This document shows positions 62,556-64,000 of a stretch of 64,000 bases of DNA, piece after piece. The stretch is from Gymnogyps californianus (Eukaryota > Chordata > Aves > Accipitriformes > Cathartidae): NCBI RefSeq assembly GCF_018139145.2, contig NC_059478.1, forward strand, positions 34,885,001 through 34,949,000, in the 5' to 3' direction. Position 1 is the stretch's first letter. Every line of letters begins with the position of its first letter. The notes beneath the pieces are model-generated. The model saw only the letters and a list, made by a program, of their open reading frames with translations. It was not told the DNA's origin and did not search any database. Both the position numbers and the translations under genes were made by a program.

Positions 62556-64000
62556 GGAGGTAGTTGAGTTTAACAGCAGGAGGAATGAACAGTCAGCCTA
62601 ACTCTTCCTGTTTCTGTTGTTGAAAACGGTTGTGAATGACCAAGGCAACTTTCACCTGTTCTGAAATGTGGTTACCGTAAGCCTTTCGGTGGTGAATGGG
62701 ATAACTGTATTTCCCAGAGCTTTCTCTGGGAAGTGATTCTTTGTGACACCTGATTGTTTTGCACCTGATTCTAGCTGCTCTCAGAACTGGGGATCCCTGT
62801 GATACTTTTTTCTCCCTGAATTTGCCCTCACTACGTGATCCCCAAGTAGTAACCACAGAGGGATTTTTGGAAAGGAAAACAAAAGCATTTTAAAACTATC
62901 CCCATTAAATGGCATTTGCAGGCAGTTAGGCCTGTGCCAGGCCCCGTGGTCCCGGCTCCATGCACACGCTGCTGCAAGTTACCCTGCCCTGCCTGGGGGA
63001 TGGAGGGATCCCCCCAAACCTTCCTGCCGGGCCCAGAGGTGCCCTGGGTGGGCTCTGCGGTGGGAGGGCAGCAGAGAGCGAGAGAGTCGGGGGCTTTGCT
63101 TGCCGGGGGCTGGCCTGGCTGCCCCTGAGCTCTGAGAAAAGCCCTGAGTGCTGAGAAGGTGGCCTAGAGAAAGTGGTTAGTTCTGCTTGGAGAAGACTAG
63201 CTCTGTCCCATAGTGCTGGAAATCAAGTGAAAAATGTCTTCAAATTATATCATGTTTAGTGTACATAGATCTAACATCTCTGGGGCCTTCTATTAAAGGT
63301 GCTTGAATCTAGCAAAATAAAGTTGAATTGGGGTTCTCAGCTGATACCTGCCTATAGATAAGAGGGGAAGTACAGCCCTCTGAGCTCAGAAGTGTATTGC
63401 CAGTCTCCCTGGGTGCAAATTAACTGCCCACGAGGTAAGACCTCGGGTGGATGTTACTGGAAGCAGCTGGAATAGGAAATAAACCACAGCTACTGCCTGC
63501 CCAGTTAGGGGCCAGTGCTGACTGCTCACAGCTCTCCTCTGCTGCGGCCGTTCCCCGGCAGCGGTGGAGGTCTGACGCACGAGCCTCGCGGCGTGACGCG
63601 CTGCACAGAGCTGTCCGCACCGCCTTGGTTTTGTTCTGATTCTGAAGACAGACTTCTTGCTACCCGTATTTCACAGCTGAAACCTGCTGTTGGATTTTCG
63701 TAAGTAAGAGAACAAGCATGTAATAAATCGCTTATTTTATTACATTTCATGTGCGAAGCTGAAACTAGAACAGCAGTTAGATGGGAAGAAATATTTGTAC
63801 TTACAACTAAAAGTTTAACTCTAAACCACTGTAAACACTTTGTGGGATCCAGACAACCCAACCTGAACTGTCATTGCAGCCATTTGCTGGTTTGCACTAC
63901 AACATCTAACATTCAGTCTTTACTCCCTAGTGCACTCCAAAGACTAAAGCTACAATTAAAGAATACAACTGAAATAATTGTGGTTTATGTCATGGTTATT
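62556..64000. other. DYNLT5-like 3' UTR and downstream flank
   Basis: AATAAA signals lie at 63316-63321, 63478-63483 and 63722-63727. I find no further gene. In mammals genes on the opposite strand follow here (INSL5, DNAI4), but nothing in this stretch lets me assign one. Confidence 0.6.
63316..63321 (+). terminator. Candidate poly(A) signal of the DYNLT5-like gene
   Basis: The first canonical AATAAA after the DYNLT5-like stop, about 760 bases downstream. Later ones at 63478 and 63722 are alternatives. Confidence 0.45.

Noticed and set aside
63526..64000. Possible 3' end of a convergent gene (DNAI4 or INSL5) on the minus strand
   Set aside because: Expected from mammalian gene order, but no coding sequence or clear UTR can be recognised here.

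Overview
This is vertebrate nuclear DNA, most likely from a bird. The coding pieces are separated by compact introns with canonical splice sites. They spell SGIP1, a neuronal endocytic adaptor, and then a dynein light chain of the Tctex1 family, the same gene order as on human chromosome 1p31. A 580-bp solo LTR of a type familiar from avian genomes, with 5-bp target duplications, supports the bird assignment. I see no bacterial genes, operons, CRISPR arrays, rRNA or tRNA. Most long open frames are chance frames in GC-rich introns or in poly-pyrimidine arrays.

Layout. Positions 1-16572 are intron upstream of the first exon I can recognise; the start codon of SGIP1 is not visible and should lie outside the window. 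SGIP1 coding sequence runs on the + strand from 16573 to the TGA at 54164-54166 in 25 exons. Every exon junction keeps the reading frame, giving 830 residues from a split glycine (used here as residue 1), or 810 without the 20-residue cassette exon. The order along the protein is a basic N-terminus that binds membrane, an acidic serine-rich stretch, a long proline-rich region with SH3 ligands, and a C-terminal mu-homology domain of about 275 residues. The 3' UTR follows, with a first AATAAA at 54698. AT-rich, UTR-like blocks continue to about 60560. A second + strand gene, DYNLT5-like, starts in a CpG-rich promoter near 61.0-61.2 kb and has three recognisable coding exons ending at 62555. The rest, to 64000, is its 3' flank.

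The most interesting points are the splicing architecture and some DNA structures. SGIP1 has one intron that looks like a U12-type AT-AC intron (22922-23840). It has two successive 12-nt microexons, each encoding an R-K/R-S-P tetrapeptide, and an in-frame 60-nt cassette exon. Two introns carry long sense-strand poly-pyrimidine arrays built on the same 7-nt unit. The DYNLT5-like promoter contains a perfect inverted repeat with 56-bp arms and a 2-base spacer. I saw no wholly unknown biological system.
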